Assembly: GCF_003048875.2 (NCBI RefSeq)
Contig: NZ_CP049264.1
Location: forward strand, 372,001-436,000
Length of the DNA: 64,000 nt
Direction of reading: 5' to 3'
From: Campylobacter concisus
Lineage (GTDB): Bacteria > Campylobacterota > Campylobacteria > Campylobacterales > Campylobacteraceae
Part shown: one piece after another, positions 36,125 through 45,735 of the stretch
How the letters are laid out: each line of letters starts with the position of its first letter
Numbering within the stretch: position 1 is the stretch's first letter
Made by a program: the position numbers and the translations under genes
Notes under the pieces: model-generated
What the model saw: the letters and a program-made list of their open reading frames with translations, nothing else
What the model was told of the DNA's origin: nothing
Database searches by the model: none

Positions 36125-36989
36125 TTTTTAGCTTTTGCAAAAACTCTTCGATGTTGTATTTTGCTCTGTAAGCTGGGCTTAAAAGGTGTATCAAAATGTC
36201 GCCAAGGTCCATCACGATCCAATCAGGCGAGCTCTCAGTGCCTATAAATTTCTCCCCAAGAGGCTTAAGCTCCTCCTTTAGATCCTCAGCCAGCGAGTAA
36301 GCGTGCCTCTCACCAAGCGTAGTAGCGATAACTACGGCCTTTACGAAATAATCATCCCCACTCATATCAAACACTTGTATCTCTTCAGCCTTTTTTGCGT
36401 CTAAAACCTTAACTATACTTTCGGTGCGCTCTTGCATCGATCTCTCTTGCATCTTTAATCCTTGGTAAAAATTTATAATTTCATCTTTTATCTTGCTAGG
36501 CAGCTCATCAAGCCCCTTTTGATGCCTGATCTGCGACGAGCTAACATCCACGTGCACGTCCATTTTTTGTAAATTTCGCGGAATTTCTATGTGATTGCGC
36601 TTAGCGATCACAAACTGCACTAAATTTTTTAGCTCCTCATATCCATGCCACTTATCAAGCGTGGCTAGGTGGTCCGCGCCTATTATGAGATAAAATTTCT
36701 CTATCTTGAATTTCTCATACAAATACTTAACCGTCTCTATGGTAGGCACCGGGCGAGCTAAATTTATCTCATAATCTGAGATCTCGACCTTCTCTAGGCC
36801 GCCCCAAATTTCTCTTATCCACTTTAGGCGAAGCTCTGGCGGAGCTGAAAATTCGCTCTTAAAGGGACTTATAAAAGTTGGCATGATGATGAGCTTGTCG
36901 ATATCAAGGCCGCTTAGTGCCATTTTCACAATGCTATCGTGTCCTAAATGAACCGGATCAAAGCTCCCGCCAAAAAGTGCTAACTTCAT
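36108..36989 (-). CDS. nadD-rsfS: Fused nicotinate-nucleotide adenylyltransferase and ribosome silencing factor
   Basis: This continuous 293-residue frame joins two proteins that are normally separate. Residues 1-179 are NadD, which makes deamido-NAD: GGSFDPVHLGH (7-17), IIGADHLATLDKW, and the SSSQIRHQ motif (150-157). Residues 180-293 are RsfS, which binds ribosomal protein L14 and blocks subunit joining: VKVLDAKKAEEIQVFDM, DYFVKAVVIATTLGERHAYSLAEDL and SPDWIVMDLGDILIHLL. Within the gene an AAGGA site lies 6 bases before Met 180 (36452), with a second Met at 185, so RsfS may also be made alone. In C. jejuni the two are adjacent separate genes. Confidence 0.88.
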   Translation of the reverse strand: MKLALFGGSFDPVHLGHDSIVKMALSGLDIDKLIIMPTFISPFKSEFSAPPELRLKWIREIWGGLEKVEISDYEINLARPVPTIETVKYLYEKFKIEKFYLIIGADHLATLDKWHGYEELKNLVQFVIAKRNHIEIPRNLQKMDVHVDVSSSQIRHQKGLDELPSKIKDEIINFYQGLKMQERSMQERTESIVKVLDAKKAEEIQVFDMSGDDYFVKAVVIATTLGERHAYSLAEDLKEELKPLGEKFIGTESSPDWIVMDLGDILIHLLSPAYRAKYNIEEFLQKLKTSKES

Positions 36990-37068
36990 CTATTAAAGTG
37001 CCTTGTTTATATTTGTTTTAAAATTCTTTTTTGTAGAATTAGGCGTAATTATATCAAAAGGAGCTAAG

Positions 37069-38067
37069 ATGTCAGTTAAAGTAGCAATAAACGGCTTTGG
37101 GCGTATCGGTAGGTGTGCTGCTCGTATTATTTTAGAGCGTGATGATGTTGAGCTTGTCGCTATTAACGACACCGCAACAAGGGATATGACGAGGTATTTG
37201 CTCAAATACGACAGCGTTCATGGCGAATTTAAGCAAGACGTTAAGGTGATAAGCGACGATTTTATAGAAGTAAATGGCAAAAAGATAAGAGTTTTTTCTA
37301 CAAGAGATCTAAACGAGCTTAGCTACGCAGACTACGGCGTAGACGTGGTTTTAGAGTGCACTGGCAAGTTTTTAACCACTGAAAAATGTGAGCCATATCT
37401 TGCTCGCGGCGTCAAAAAAGTAGTCATGAGCGCTCCAGCAAAAGATGACACGGCGACATTTGTAGTTGGCGTAAATGACGATAAATACGCAGGCGAAGCG
37501 ATCGTCTCAAACGCAAGCTGCACCACAAACGGCCTAGCTCCAGTGGCAAAGGTGCTAAACGATAAATTTGGCATCGTAAAAGGGCTGATGACTACGATCC
37601 ACGCATATACAAATGGTCAGAGCCTAGTTGATGTAAAGGCTAAAGATTTCCGTCGCTCACGCGCTGCAGCGCTAAATATCGGACCTACGACAACTGGAGC
37701 TGCAAAAGCGATCGCTAAAGTGCTTCCAGAGCTAAGCGGCAAGCTGCACGGCCAAGCAGTGCGCGTGCCAGTGGCAAACGTCTCGATGGTCGATCTAACT
37801 GCGGTTTTAAAAAGACCAGCTAGCAAAGATGAGATAAACGAGGCATTTAGGGCGGCTGCAGAGTCAAATTTAAAGGAAATTTTATTCGTCGATGACGACT
37901 ACAGAGTTAGCAGCGACTTTTGCACAAGCACCTTTAGCAGCATCGTAGCTAGCGACACCACGCAGGTTATCGCTGATGATATGGTGAAGGTCTTTGCGTG
38001 GTACGACAACGAGTGGGGCTACTCAACAAGGCTTGTTGATCTTGCTAAGATCGTGGCTACAAAGTAA
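37069..38067 (+). CDS. gapA: Glyceraldehyde-3-phosphate dehydrogenase
   Basis: The enzyme oxidises glyceraldehyde-3-phosphate with NAD(P). I start it at ATG 37069 after AAAAGGAGC (332 residues); the frame extends upstream to 37003 but without leader-like sequence. NAD-binding is INGFGRIGR (7-15), the catalytic Cys is 151 in SNASCTTNGLAP, and the C-terminus has WYDNEWGYS. It heads the gapA-pgk-tpiA block. Confidence 0.96.
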   Translation: MSVKVAINGFGRIGRCAARIILERDDVELVAINDTATRDMTRYLLKYDSVHGEFKQDVKVISDDFIEVNGKKIRVFSTRDLNELSYADYGVDVVLECTGKFLTTEKCEPYLARGVKKVVMSAPAKDDTATFVVGVNDDKYAGEAIVSNASCTTNGLAPVAKVLNDKFGIVKGLMTTIHAYTNGQSLVDVKAKDFRRSRAAALNIGPTTTGAAKAIAKVLPELSGKLHGQAVRVPVANVSMVDLTAVLKRPASKDEINEAFRAAAESNLKEILFVDDDYRVSSDFCTSTFSSIVASDTTQVIADDMVKVFAWYDNEWGYSTRLVDLAKIVATK

Positions 38068-38083
38068 ATTTAAAGGGTGAAAA

Positions 38084-39283
38084 ATGAGTGATATTTTATC
38101 GATCAACGACCTTGAGCTTAATGGTGCAAAAGTCTTTATAAGGTGCGATTTTAACGTGCCTATGGACGAGTTTTTAAACATCACTGATGACCGCAGGATC
38201 CGCTCAGCGATACCAACTATTCGCTACTGCTTGGATAATGGCTGCAGCGTGGTTTTGGCTAGTCACTTAGGACGTCCAAAAAATGGCTATGAAGAGAAAT
38301 TTTCACTTCAAGGCGTGGCTAAGAGGCTATCAAGACTGCTTGATAGAGAGGTGATATTTGCTGAAGATGTGATCGGAAATGACGCTAAAACAAAGGCTGC
38401 GGCTCTAAAGCCAGGCGAAATTTTAATGATAGAAAATTTACGCTTTGAAAAGGGCGAAACTAAAAACGACGAGGCTTTGGCAAAAGAGCTTTCAGGATTT
38501 GGCGAATTTTACATCAATGACGCATTTGGTGTTTGCCACAGGGCTCACGCATCGGTCGAGGCGATCACTAAATTTTACGATGAGAAGCACAAAGCAGCGG
38601 GATTTTTACTACAAAAAGAGATAAATTTCGCTCAAAATTTGATAAAACATCCATCTCGCCCATTTGTCGCTGTCGTGGGTGGCTCAAAGGTAAGTGGTAA
38701 GCTTCAAGCCTTGCATAACCTTCTGCCACGCGTCGATAAGCTCATAATTGGCGGCGGTATGGCATTTACATTTTTAAAATCACTTGGCGAAAACATCGGA
38801 AATTCACTCCTTGAAGAAGAGCTCATCGAAGATGCAAGGCAAATTTTACAAAAAGGCAAAGAGCTAGGAGTGAAAATCTACCTGCCAGTAGATGTCGTCG
38901 CTGCTCAGACATTTTCAGCTGAAAGTGCCGTAAAATACGTCCCTGCCCAAGAGATCCCAAATGGCTGGATGGGACTTGACATCGGACCAGCATCGATTAG
39001 GCTATTTAAAGAGGTCATCGCCGATGCGCAAACCATCTGGTGGAACGGACCTATGGGCGTTTTTGAGATGGATAAATTTAGCAAAGGCAGCATCAAAATG
39101 AGCCACGCTATCATCGACACTCACGCGACAACCGTCGTTGGCGGTGGTGATACGGCTGACGTGGTCGAGCGCGCAGGCGACGCTGATGAGATGACATTTA
39201 TCTCGACTGGCGGTGGTGCTAGCTTGGAGCTAATAGAGGGCAAAGAGCTGCCTGGCATAAAGCCGCTTAGAAAAGAGGAGTAG
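38084..39283 (+). CDS. pgk: Phosphoglycerate kinase
   Basis: Pgk transfers phosphate between 1,3-bisphosphoglycerate and ADP. The 399-residue protein has the N-domain [31 protein letters not shown] and [14 protein letters not shown], and the C-domain nucleotide motifs [24 protein letters not shown] and [14 protein letters not shown]. It starts 16 bases after gapA, with GGGTGAAAA upstream. Confidence 0.96.
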   Translation: MSDILSINDLELNGAKVFIRCDFNVPMDEFLNITDDRRIRSAIPTIRYCLDNGCSVVLASHLGRPKNGYEEKFSLQGVAKRLSRLLDREVIFAEDVIGNDAKTKAAALKPGEILMIENLRFEKGETKNDEALAKELSGFGEFYINDAFGVCHRAHASVEAITKFYDEKHKAAGFLLQKEINFAQNLIKHPSRPFVAVVGGSKVSGKLQALHNLLPRVDKLIIGGGMAFTFLKSLGENIGNSLLEEELIEDARQILQKGKELGVKIYLPVDVVAAQTFSAESAVKYVPAQEIPNGWMGLDIGPASIRLFKEVIADAQTIWWNGPMGVFEMDKFSKGSIKMSHAIIDTHATTVVGGGDTADVVERAGDADEMTFISTGGGASLELIEGKELPGIKPLRKEE

Positions 39284-39286
39284 GTC

Positions 39287-39967
39287 TTGAAATTTCTAGC
39301 GAATTTAAAGTGTAACCACACAAGAGAGAGCTTTAGAGAGTACGCGAAAATTTTAGACGAAAATTTAAGCGCAAACGACGACGTGAGCGTATTTGCTCCA
39401 GCTAGTGCTTTTGATGAAAAAAGGCATCTTTTTAGGCTTGGGGCGCAGAATTTCTACCCATGCGAGAGTGGAGCATTTACTGGCGAGATCGGCAAGGCGA
39501 TGCTTGATGAATTTGGCATAAAAGACGTGCTGATCGGTCACTCTGAAAGGCGTGAAATTTTAAAAGAGAGCGAGGAGCTTTTGCGAGCAAAATTTGACTT
39601 TGCCGCAAAAAATGGCTGGAACGTGATCTACTGCATCGGCGAAAATTTAAGCACAAATGAAAGCGGAGCGACCAAAGAATTTTTAAGCCGCCAGCTTGAA
39701 AACATCGACCTTGGCTATAAAAATTTGATCATCGCCTACGAGCCGATCTGGGCGATAGGAACGGGCAAAAGCGCTAACATAGAGCAGATAGATGAGGTGC
39801 TAAGTTTTTTAAAGACAAAGGCAAACGTGCAACTACTTTACGGCGGAAGCGTCAATGCAGCAAACATCGCTGATATAGCAGGTATCAAAAGCTGCGATGG
39901 GGTTTTAGTAGGTACAGCCAGCTGGGATGCGAATAATTTTTTAAATTTGATACGCGTTGTCTCGTGA
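39287..39967 (+). CDS. tpiA: Triosephosphate isomerase
   Basis: The enzyme interconverts dihydroxyacetone phosphate and glyceraldehyde-3-phosphate. The 226-residue protein starts at TTG 39287, three bases after pgk. It has NLKCNHTRES (Asn and Lys, usually NWK), the catalytic-His region VLIGHSERREIL, the catalytic Glu in AYEPIWAIGTGK, and LLYGGSVNAANI. Slightly short, as in other Campylobacter. Confidence 0.95.
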   Translation: MKFLANLKCNHTRESFREYAKILDENLSANDDVSVFAPASAFDEKRHLFRLGAQNFYPCESGAFTGEIGKAMLDEFGIKDVLIGHSERREILKESEELLRAKFDFAAKNGWNVIYCIGENLSTNESGATKEFLSRQLENIDLGYKNLIIAYEPIWAIGTGKSANIEQIDEVLSFLKTKANVQLLYGGSVNAANIADIAGIKSCDGVLVGTASWDANNFLNLIRVVS

Positions 39968-40123
39968 GCGCCTTTTAATGAGTTCGAAATTTTAAGTCTG
40001 CGACAGGCTATTTGCCTAGTCTTGACCTAAAATTTCTACACAACATTAAAATTCATCTCACGATACTGCCGCTATTAAATTTGGTTTAAAATTTAAAAAT
40101 CGCTTAAAAGCCAAACAAAATAA

Positions 40124-40954
<831 letters not shown>

Positions 40955-40966
40955 TCTACTGATATA

Positions 40967-41000
40967 AATTTGGCGGGGCAGCTCGCCAAATTCTTCTTTT
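40967..41000 (+). terminator. Rho-independent terminator after fabI
   Basis: AATTTGGCG (40967-40975) and CGCCAAATT (40984-40992) form a perfect 9-base stem with an 8-base GC-rich loop, followed by CTTCTTTT. It starts 13 bases after the fabI stop and precedes the DUF2625 gene. Confidence 0.8.
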
Positions 41001-41032
41001 AAATTTCACCAAATTTATCGCAAGGACAGAAA

Positions 41033-41701
41033 ATGAGGACTTTAGACGAGCTTATAGATACAAATGAGCCAGGCTGGGCGCTGGTCGAAGAGTGGCTAAA
41101 AGAGGCCAAAAACGACTATGAAATTTTGCCTCGCGATGAGAGCAGGGCGCAAAGCGAGCTTTTAGGGCTTCAGGTCACCACTCGCTCGCCGATGGGAGCG
41201 CTTGTTTATGGGTGCGGCGGCATAGTGATAGATGGCGGTTGGCTGCGCCTGCTTGGCTCAGGATGCGAGCAGATGAAGCACGGAATTTACAGCTTTAACC
41301 TTGGCAAAAGCTTTAGCGAAGCAGGGCAGATGCCTAGCTATTTGCTCGTGGCGGATGATGTTTTGGGCGGATTTTTCGCGGTAAATGGCGGCGCCTTTGG
41401 TGGCAAAGCTGGCAACGTCTTTTACTACGCACCAGATAGTGGCAAATGGGAAGATACACAGCTTGGCTACTCTCAGTTTTTATACTGGGCGCTTTGTTGG
41501 GATATATCTAAATTTTACGAGCTTTACCGCTGGGATGGCTGGCGCGAGGATGTGAGAAATTTTAGCCTTGATAAGGTGATGTTTGCGCTACCACCACTTC
41601 TTTGGCAAGACGCCGACGTAAGGCTAAGGCTAAAAGATATGAAAAAAGATGGCGTTAATATCGATGAGCATTTTGCCTCTTTGTTTAAGGGCGGGAAATA
41701 G
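41033..41701 (+). CDS. DUF2625 family protein
   Basis: The 222-residue cytoplasmic protein has the DUF2625 pattern: RTLDELIDTNEPGWALVEEW, TTRSPMGALVYGCGGIVIDGGWLRLLGSG, YLLVADDVLGGFFAVNGG, VFYYAPDSGKWEDT and YSQFLYWALCW. The function of the family is unknown and its distribution is patchy. It lies between the fabI terminator and a non-coding repeat element, so it is a single-gene insert in the core order. Confidence 0.85.
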   Translation: MRTLDELIDTNEPGWALVEEWLKEAKNDYEILPRDESRAQSELLGLQVTTRSPMGALVYGCGGIVIDGGWLRLLGSGCEQMKHGIYSFNLGKSFSEAGQMPSYLLVADDVLGGFFAVNGGAFGGKAGNVFYYAPDSGKWEDTQLGYSQFLYWALCWDISKFYELYRWDGWREDVRNFSLDKVMFALPPLLWQDADVRLRLKDMKKDGVNIDEHFASLFKGGK

Positions 41702-41720
41702 ATAAATTTTAGTAGTCTTT

Positions 41721-42390
41721 GCAAATTTTAAAACTTTCACTCACTCGCCTTAGCAACTTAACAAAGAAACAAAACTTTAAATTTCTAAAAAACTATTTTA
41801 CAAATTTTAAAATTCCATTCACTCGCAAGAATTGACTACTAAAATTTGGCTTCGCTTGCCGCTTAGCTCAAATTTTAGAGCCGAAATTACTCGTTTATGA
41901 AATTTTAAAATTTACTTGACACTCGCTAGATATTTAAACGCATGCAGTGCGTCAGCACCGTTGCATGCACCTCTAACGTGCGAGGGGCTTAGGGGATTAA
42001 AAAAAAGGGGGGGGATAAGGGGACGGCTTCGTGTCTACCCTGCAGTTGCGAGCCTGCGAAGCAAAATTCAAGTCCCTTTGTCTCCCTTTTGGATAAAAAT
42101 AAATTTACAAATTTAATAAAGCTATTTTTGCAAATTTTAAAACTTTCACTCACTCGCAAGAATTGACTACTAAAATTTGGCTTCGCTTATCGCTTAGCTC
42201 AAATTTTAGAGCCGAAATTACTCGCTCATGAAATTTTAAAATTTGTTTGATATTTGCAATATCAGATGAAGCAATTTTTCAAATTTTAAAATCTTACTCA
42301 CTCGACTTAGCGGACTACTAAATTTAGGTCTCGCAAAGCTCACCACTAAATTTAGAGCCGTGATGTGCTCGCACTAATTTTAAAATTTAC
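41721..42390. repeat. Composite non-coding repeat element, copy 1
   Basis: No credible gene is present in 41702-42482. A foldback unit of about 114 bases occurs three times: A at 41801-41914, B at 42131-42244, and C (degenerate) at 42280-42390. Each starts CAAATTTTAAAA, contains an inner inverted repeat (CTAAAATTTGGCT with AGCTCAAATTTTAG) and ends AAATTTTAAAATTT. A further truncated unit start lies at 41721-41749. Between A and B is a central segment with a hairpin at 41940-41968 (GCATGCA, GTGC / GCAC, TGCATGC) and a larger foldback (AAGGGGAC near 42018 with GTCCCTTT near 42072). It contains A8 followed by G8. Unit A and the following 70 bases are almost identical to copy 2 at 52845-53245. 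Confidence 0.8.
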
Positions 42391-42482
42391 CTGAACTTTC
42401 TAAGTTGCAAGAGACAAATTCCTACAAATCCAAGAATTTAAACAAATATCCTAAAATAACCAAAAAATTTAAAGGAAATTTC

Positions 42483-43505
42483 ATGCAAAATAAGCTTTTT
42501 ACGCCGCTTAAGATAGGCGGCATCGAGATCAAAAACCGCATTATCATGGCTCCGATGTGTATGTACGAGGTCAAAAAAGAGGATGGCCGTCCAAGGTGCT
42601 TTCATAAGCTTCACTACGCTACAAGGGCGATCGGCGGTGTCGGCATGATCATCGTTGAGGCGACGGCTGTGGAGGCGCGCGGCAGGATCACTAAAAAAGA
42701 TCTTGGGCTTTGGAGTGACGAGCAGATCGAAGCTCACGCAGAGCTGGTAAAAGGCTGCAGCAAATATGGCGCCAAAATGGCCGTCCAGCTTGCTCATGCT
42801 GGTAGAAAGGGCACTTGTGAGGGCATCATCGCTCCAAGTGCTATCAAATTTAGTGAAGACTATGCCACACCGCAAGAGATGAGTGCCGGGGATATCGAAA
42901 GCCTTAAGCAAAGCTTTGTGGATGCTGCCATTAGAGCAAAGAGCGCAGGATACGAGGCTGTGGAGATTCACGCGGCACATGGATATTTGATAAATCAATT
43001 TTTATGCGCTGGCACGAACAAGCGAGGCGACGAATACGGCGGCACATTTGAAAACCGCATAAGGCTGCTGCTTGAAATTTTAAGCGAGATCAAGGCTGGC
43101 GCTAATATCGCAGTTGGCGTGAGGATAAGTGCAAGTAGCTGGCTTAAGGGCGACTGGGACGTAGAGGAGAGCGTAAAGCTAGCGCGTGAGCTAGAGAAAA
43201 ATGGGGCTGACTTCATCCACGTCTCAGCTGGCGGAGTCTATGCAAAAGTTGATAGCGCGCCTAAATTTACGCCTCTTTATCAGGCTGGCTACGCAAAAGC
43301 GGTGAAAAATGCAGTTAATATCCCAGTCTTTGCAGTTGGGCTCATCACAAAGGCAAGCGAGTGCGAGGCGCTGCTACTTGGTGATGTTTGCGACGGCGTG
43401 GCGCTTGGCAGAGAGCTACTGCGCAACCCATATTTTGCTTTTAACGCCATGAAAGAATTTGGCGAAAATGACAAAATAGAAAACGCCTACAAAAGGGCTT
43501 ACTAA
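42483..43505 (+). CDS. NADH:flavin oxidoreductase, Old Yellow Enzyme family (YqjM-like)
   Basis: The start is ATG 42483 after AAAGGAAATTTC (340 residues); an upstream extension to 42405 would be Lys-rich and lies in repeat DNA. The FMN-dependent TIM-barrel enzyme has IMAPMCMYEV, VQLAHAGRKG, EIHAAHGYLINQFL, GTNKRGDEYGG and GDVCDGVALGRELLRNP. The Cys in the MAPMCMY segment is typical of the YqjM subclass. Substrates are activated alkenes; the natural one is unknown. A terminator hairpin follows the stop. Confidence 0.9.
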   Translation: MQNKLFTPLKIGGIEIKNRIIMAPMCMYEVKKEDGRPRCFHKLHYATRAIGGVGMIIVEATAVEARGRITKKDLGLWSDEQIEAHAELVKGCSKYGAKMAVQLAHAGRKGTCEGIIAPSAIKFSEDYATPQEMSAGDIESLKQSFVDAAIRAKSAGYEAVEIHAAHGYLINQFLCAGTNKRGDEYGGTFENRIRLLLEILSEIKAGANIAVGVRISASSWLKGDWDVEESVKLARELEKNGADFIHVSAGGVYAKVDSAPKFTPLYQAGYAKAVKNAVNIPVFAVGLITKASECEALLLGDVCDGVALGRELLRNPYFAFNAMKEFGENDKIENAYKRAY

Positions 43506-43513
43506 ATTTTCTC

Positions 43514-43545
43514 GGCAAGGTGAAAGCCTTGCCAAATTTCACTTT
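43514..43545 (+). terminator. Terminator after the Old Yellow Enzyme gene
   Basis: GGCAAGG (43514-43520) and CCTTGCC (43527-43533) form a stem with a 6-base loop, followed by AAATTTCACTTTT. It lies 9 bases after the stop. Confidence 0.65.
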
Positions 43546-43635
43546 TACACAGCCTATTTTTCACGCCTTGCTTTTTGCTGTTTGATTTAAATTTAATATA
43601 GTATCATTTGTGCAACTAAACTTTCAGGGGAGAAA

Positions 43636-44982
43636 ATGAGGCAAAAGCACTTTGAAGTGGCAATTGTTGGAGCGGGCATTAGCGGGACGGCACTCTTTTA
43701 TGAGTTGGCTGCATTTAGCGATATAAAAAAGGTCGCGCTTTTAGAAAAATATGACGGCGTAGCGACGCTAAATTCAAGCGGCAAGGGCAACTCACAGACC
43801 ATTCACTGCGGCGATATCGAGACAAACTACACGCTAGAAAAGGCAAAAAAGGTCTCACAAGTGGCAAATATGCCAGTAAAATACGCCCTAAAATACAACT
43901 TAGAGGGCAAATATATGTTTGCTCATCAAAAGATGACGCTAGCCATCGGAGATGCCGAAGTAGAGCGCATCAAGGAGCGATACGAGAGCTTTAAAGAGCT
44001 ATTTGCTTATCTTGAAATTTATGACAAAGAGAAGTTAAAGCAGATCGAGCCAAACGTCGTTTTTGACGCAAATGGCAATGAGCGCCCAGAAAATATCATC
44101 GCAATAGGCACGCAAAATGGCCAGTATACGACGATGGACTTTGGTGGCGTGGCAAATTCGCTCGTGCAAAATGCGCTAAATTTGGGCGGAGATGGCTATG
44201 AGATCAGCCTAAGCTCAGAAGTGACTGATATGAAAAAGGTGGGCGATACCTTTCACATCAAGATAAATGACGGCGAGGTGATCACAGCAAACTACGTCGT
44301 AGTCGATGCTGGAGCGCACTCGCTATTTCTAGCTCACAAGATGGGTTATGGGCTACATCTTAGCACGCTGCCAGTTGCTGGAAGCTTTTACTTTGCTAAC
44401 AAGCGCCTACTAAACGGCAAAGTCTATATGGTGCAAAACGACAAGCTACCATTTGCCGCACTTCACGGCGACCCAGATATCCTAGCTAATGGCAACACTC
44501 GCTTTGGCCCAACTGCCCTTGTCATACCAAAGCTTGAGAGATTTCACGGAAGTTCTAGCTTTTTTGACTTTTTAAAGTGCTTAAAATTTGACAAAAACGT
44601 CCTTGAAGTCTTTACAAATTTACTAAAAGATGGGGACATCAGGTCATATATACTAAGAAATTTCTTGTTTGAAGTGCCATTTATTAACAAAAAAGAATTT
44701 GTTAAAGACGCCAGAAAGATCGTGCCAAGTCTAAGCGAAAACGACCTAAGCTACGCTGTAAATTTTGGTGGCGTAAGGCCGCAGGTGATCGACCGCAATA
44801 AAAAAAGGCTAGAGCTTGGCGAGGGCAAGATCAGCACAGGCGAGGGTATAAGCTTTAACATGACACCAAGCCCAGGGGCTACTAGCTGTTTTGAAACGGC
44901 GAGGGCTGATATGGAGGAAATTTGCAAATTCTTGGGCAAAAATTTCGACGAAGAGAAATTTAACGCCGAGTTTTTTGGGTAG
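43636..44982 (+). CDS. mqo: Malate:quinone oxidoreductase
   Basis: Mqo is a membrane-associated FAD enzyme that oxidises malate to oxaloacetate and passes electrons to the quinone pool. The 448-residue protein has the FAD motif IVGAGISGTALFYEL, the family segment NSSGKGNSQTIHCGDIET, and GFDAGAHSLFLAHKMGYG-like VVVDAGAHSLFLAHKMG. It resembles the epsilonproteobacterial form, which is shorter than the E. coli enzyme. GGGGAGAAA precedes the ATG. The next gene starts 4 bases after the stop. Confidence 0.88.
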   Translation: MRQKHFEVAIVGAGISGTALFYELAAFSDIKKVALLEKYDGVATLNSSGKGNSQTIHCGDIETNYTLEKAKKVSQVANMPVKYALKYNLEGKYMFAHQKMTLAIGDAEVERIKERYESFKELFAYLEIYDKEKLKQIEPNVVFDANGNERPENIIAIGTQNGQYTTMDFGGVANSLVQNALNLGGDGYEISLSSEVTDMKKVGDTFHIKINDGEVITANYVVVDAGAHSLFLAHKMGYGLHLSTLPVAGSFYFANKRLLNGKVYMVQNDKLPFAALHGDPDILANGNTRFGPTALVIPKLERFHGSSSFFDFLKCLKFDKNVLEVFTNLLKDGDIRSYILRNFLFEVPFINKKEFVKDARKIVPSLSENDLSYAVNFGGVRPQVIDRNKKRLELGEGKISTGEGISFNMTPSPGATSCFETARADMEEICKFLGKNFDEEKFNAEFFG

Positions 44983-44985
44983 GAA

Positions 44986-45699
44986 ATGGGAGTGTTTGAT
45001 ATTTTTAAAAGAGGTGTGGATATGCCAAAAACAGCACAACAAAGAAAAGATGAGAACATAAAAATTTTAAAGCAAGAGGGCGTGGCGGTGCTTGAGAGCT
45101 TGCCGCTTCGCTATGAAAATAGTGAGGTTACGCCAAGAGACATTGACGAGATAGTAAAGCGCACAGTTTGCTCATTTACAGCGATCATGTGCGCTTGCAC
45201 GATCCGTGATGAGGGCTCTTTGGGCGAAGAAAATATGGCGTGGGCAAAGAGCTTTTTGGGTGATGCCTACGAGGGACTTAGCGTAAAAGAAAAAGAGGTC
45301 GTTGAAGACAGAGCCGATATGGACACGGCTGTGAATATGGGCTGGAAATATGAGTCACTTTGGATCTTGCTTTGGGCGCTTGGTATAGCCGAAGATATCG
45401 GTCAGATGGATAAAATTTGCGACTGCGAGTTTGTGATGAATGTCTTTAAAGAGGGCGGCCTAAAAAGCCGCTCAAAGCTTCGCAGCATGGATGAAATTTT
45501 AAGCAAGCTCGATCTAGTTTATCGCTACCACTGGGCGTGCGTAAATGCAAGGGTAAATGGCACAAAGGCGGCTGGACTTGATGAAGAGGTCGTTATGGAG
45601 AGGCGTGCAGGGCTTGAGTGGCTATGCTGCAAAGGGCAAGAAAATGACGATTTGAGCGCTGAGTTTAACTGCTGGGACTATCCTGATCTAAACACTTGA
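44986..45699 (+). CDS. DUF4272 family protein
   Basis: The 237-residue cytoplasmic protein has the DUF4272 pattern: RKDENIKILKQEGVAVLESLPL, a helical region with VKRTVCSFTAIMCAC, MGWKYESLWILLWALG, and DLVYRYHWACVNAR. A second Met at residue 13 (45022) is an alternative start. Family function unknown; it occurs sporadically, often with immunity-type genes. It is probably cotranscribed with mqo, 4 bases upstream. Confidence 0.8.
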   Translation: MGVFDIFKRGVDMPKTAQQRKDENIKILKQEGVAVLESLPLRYENSEVTPRDIDEIVKRTVCSFTAIMCACTIRDEGSLGEENMAWAKSFLGDAYEGLSVKEKEVVEDRADMDTAVNMGWKYESLWILLWALGIAEDIGQMDKICDCEFVMNVFKEGGLKSRSKLRSMDEILSKLDLVYRYHWACVNARVNGTKAAGLDEEVVMERRAGLEWLCCKGQENDDLSAEFNCWDYPDLNT

Positions 45700-45705
45700 T
45701 CTAAG

Positions 45706-45735
45706 AAATTTTAAGCTCAAATGAGCTTAAAATTT
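45706..45735. terminator. Bidirectional hairpin terminator between DUF4272 and tonB
   Basis: AAATTTTAAGCTCA (45706-45719) and TGAGCTTAAAATTT (45722-45735) are exact 14-base complements separated by AA. It lies between convergent genes and is flanked by A and T runs, so it can serve both strands. Confidence 0.8.

Noticed and set aside
41916-42116. 66-codon plus-strand ORF across repeat copy 1
   Set aside because: It runs through hairpins and the G8 tract, has no ribosome site and no protein-like character, and is not kept in repeat copy 2.
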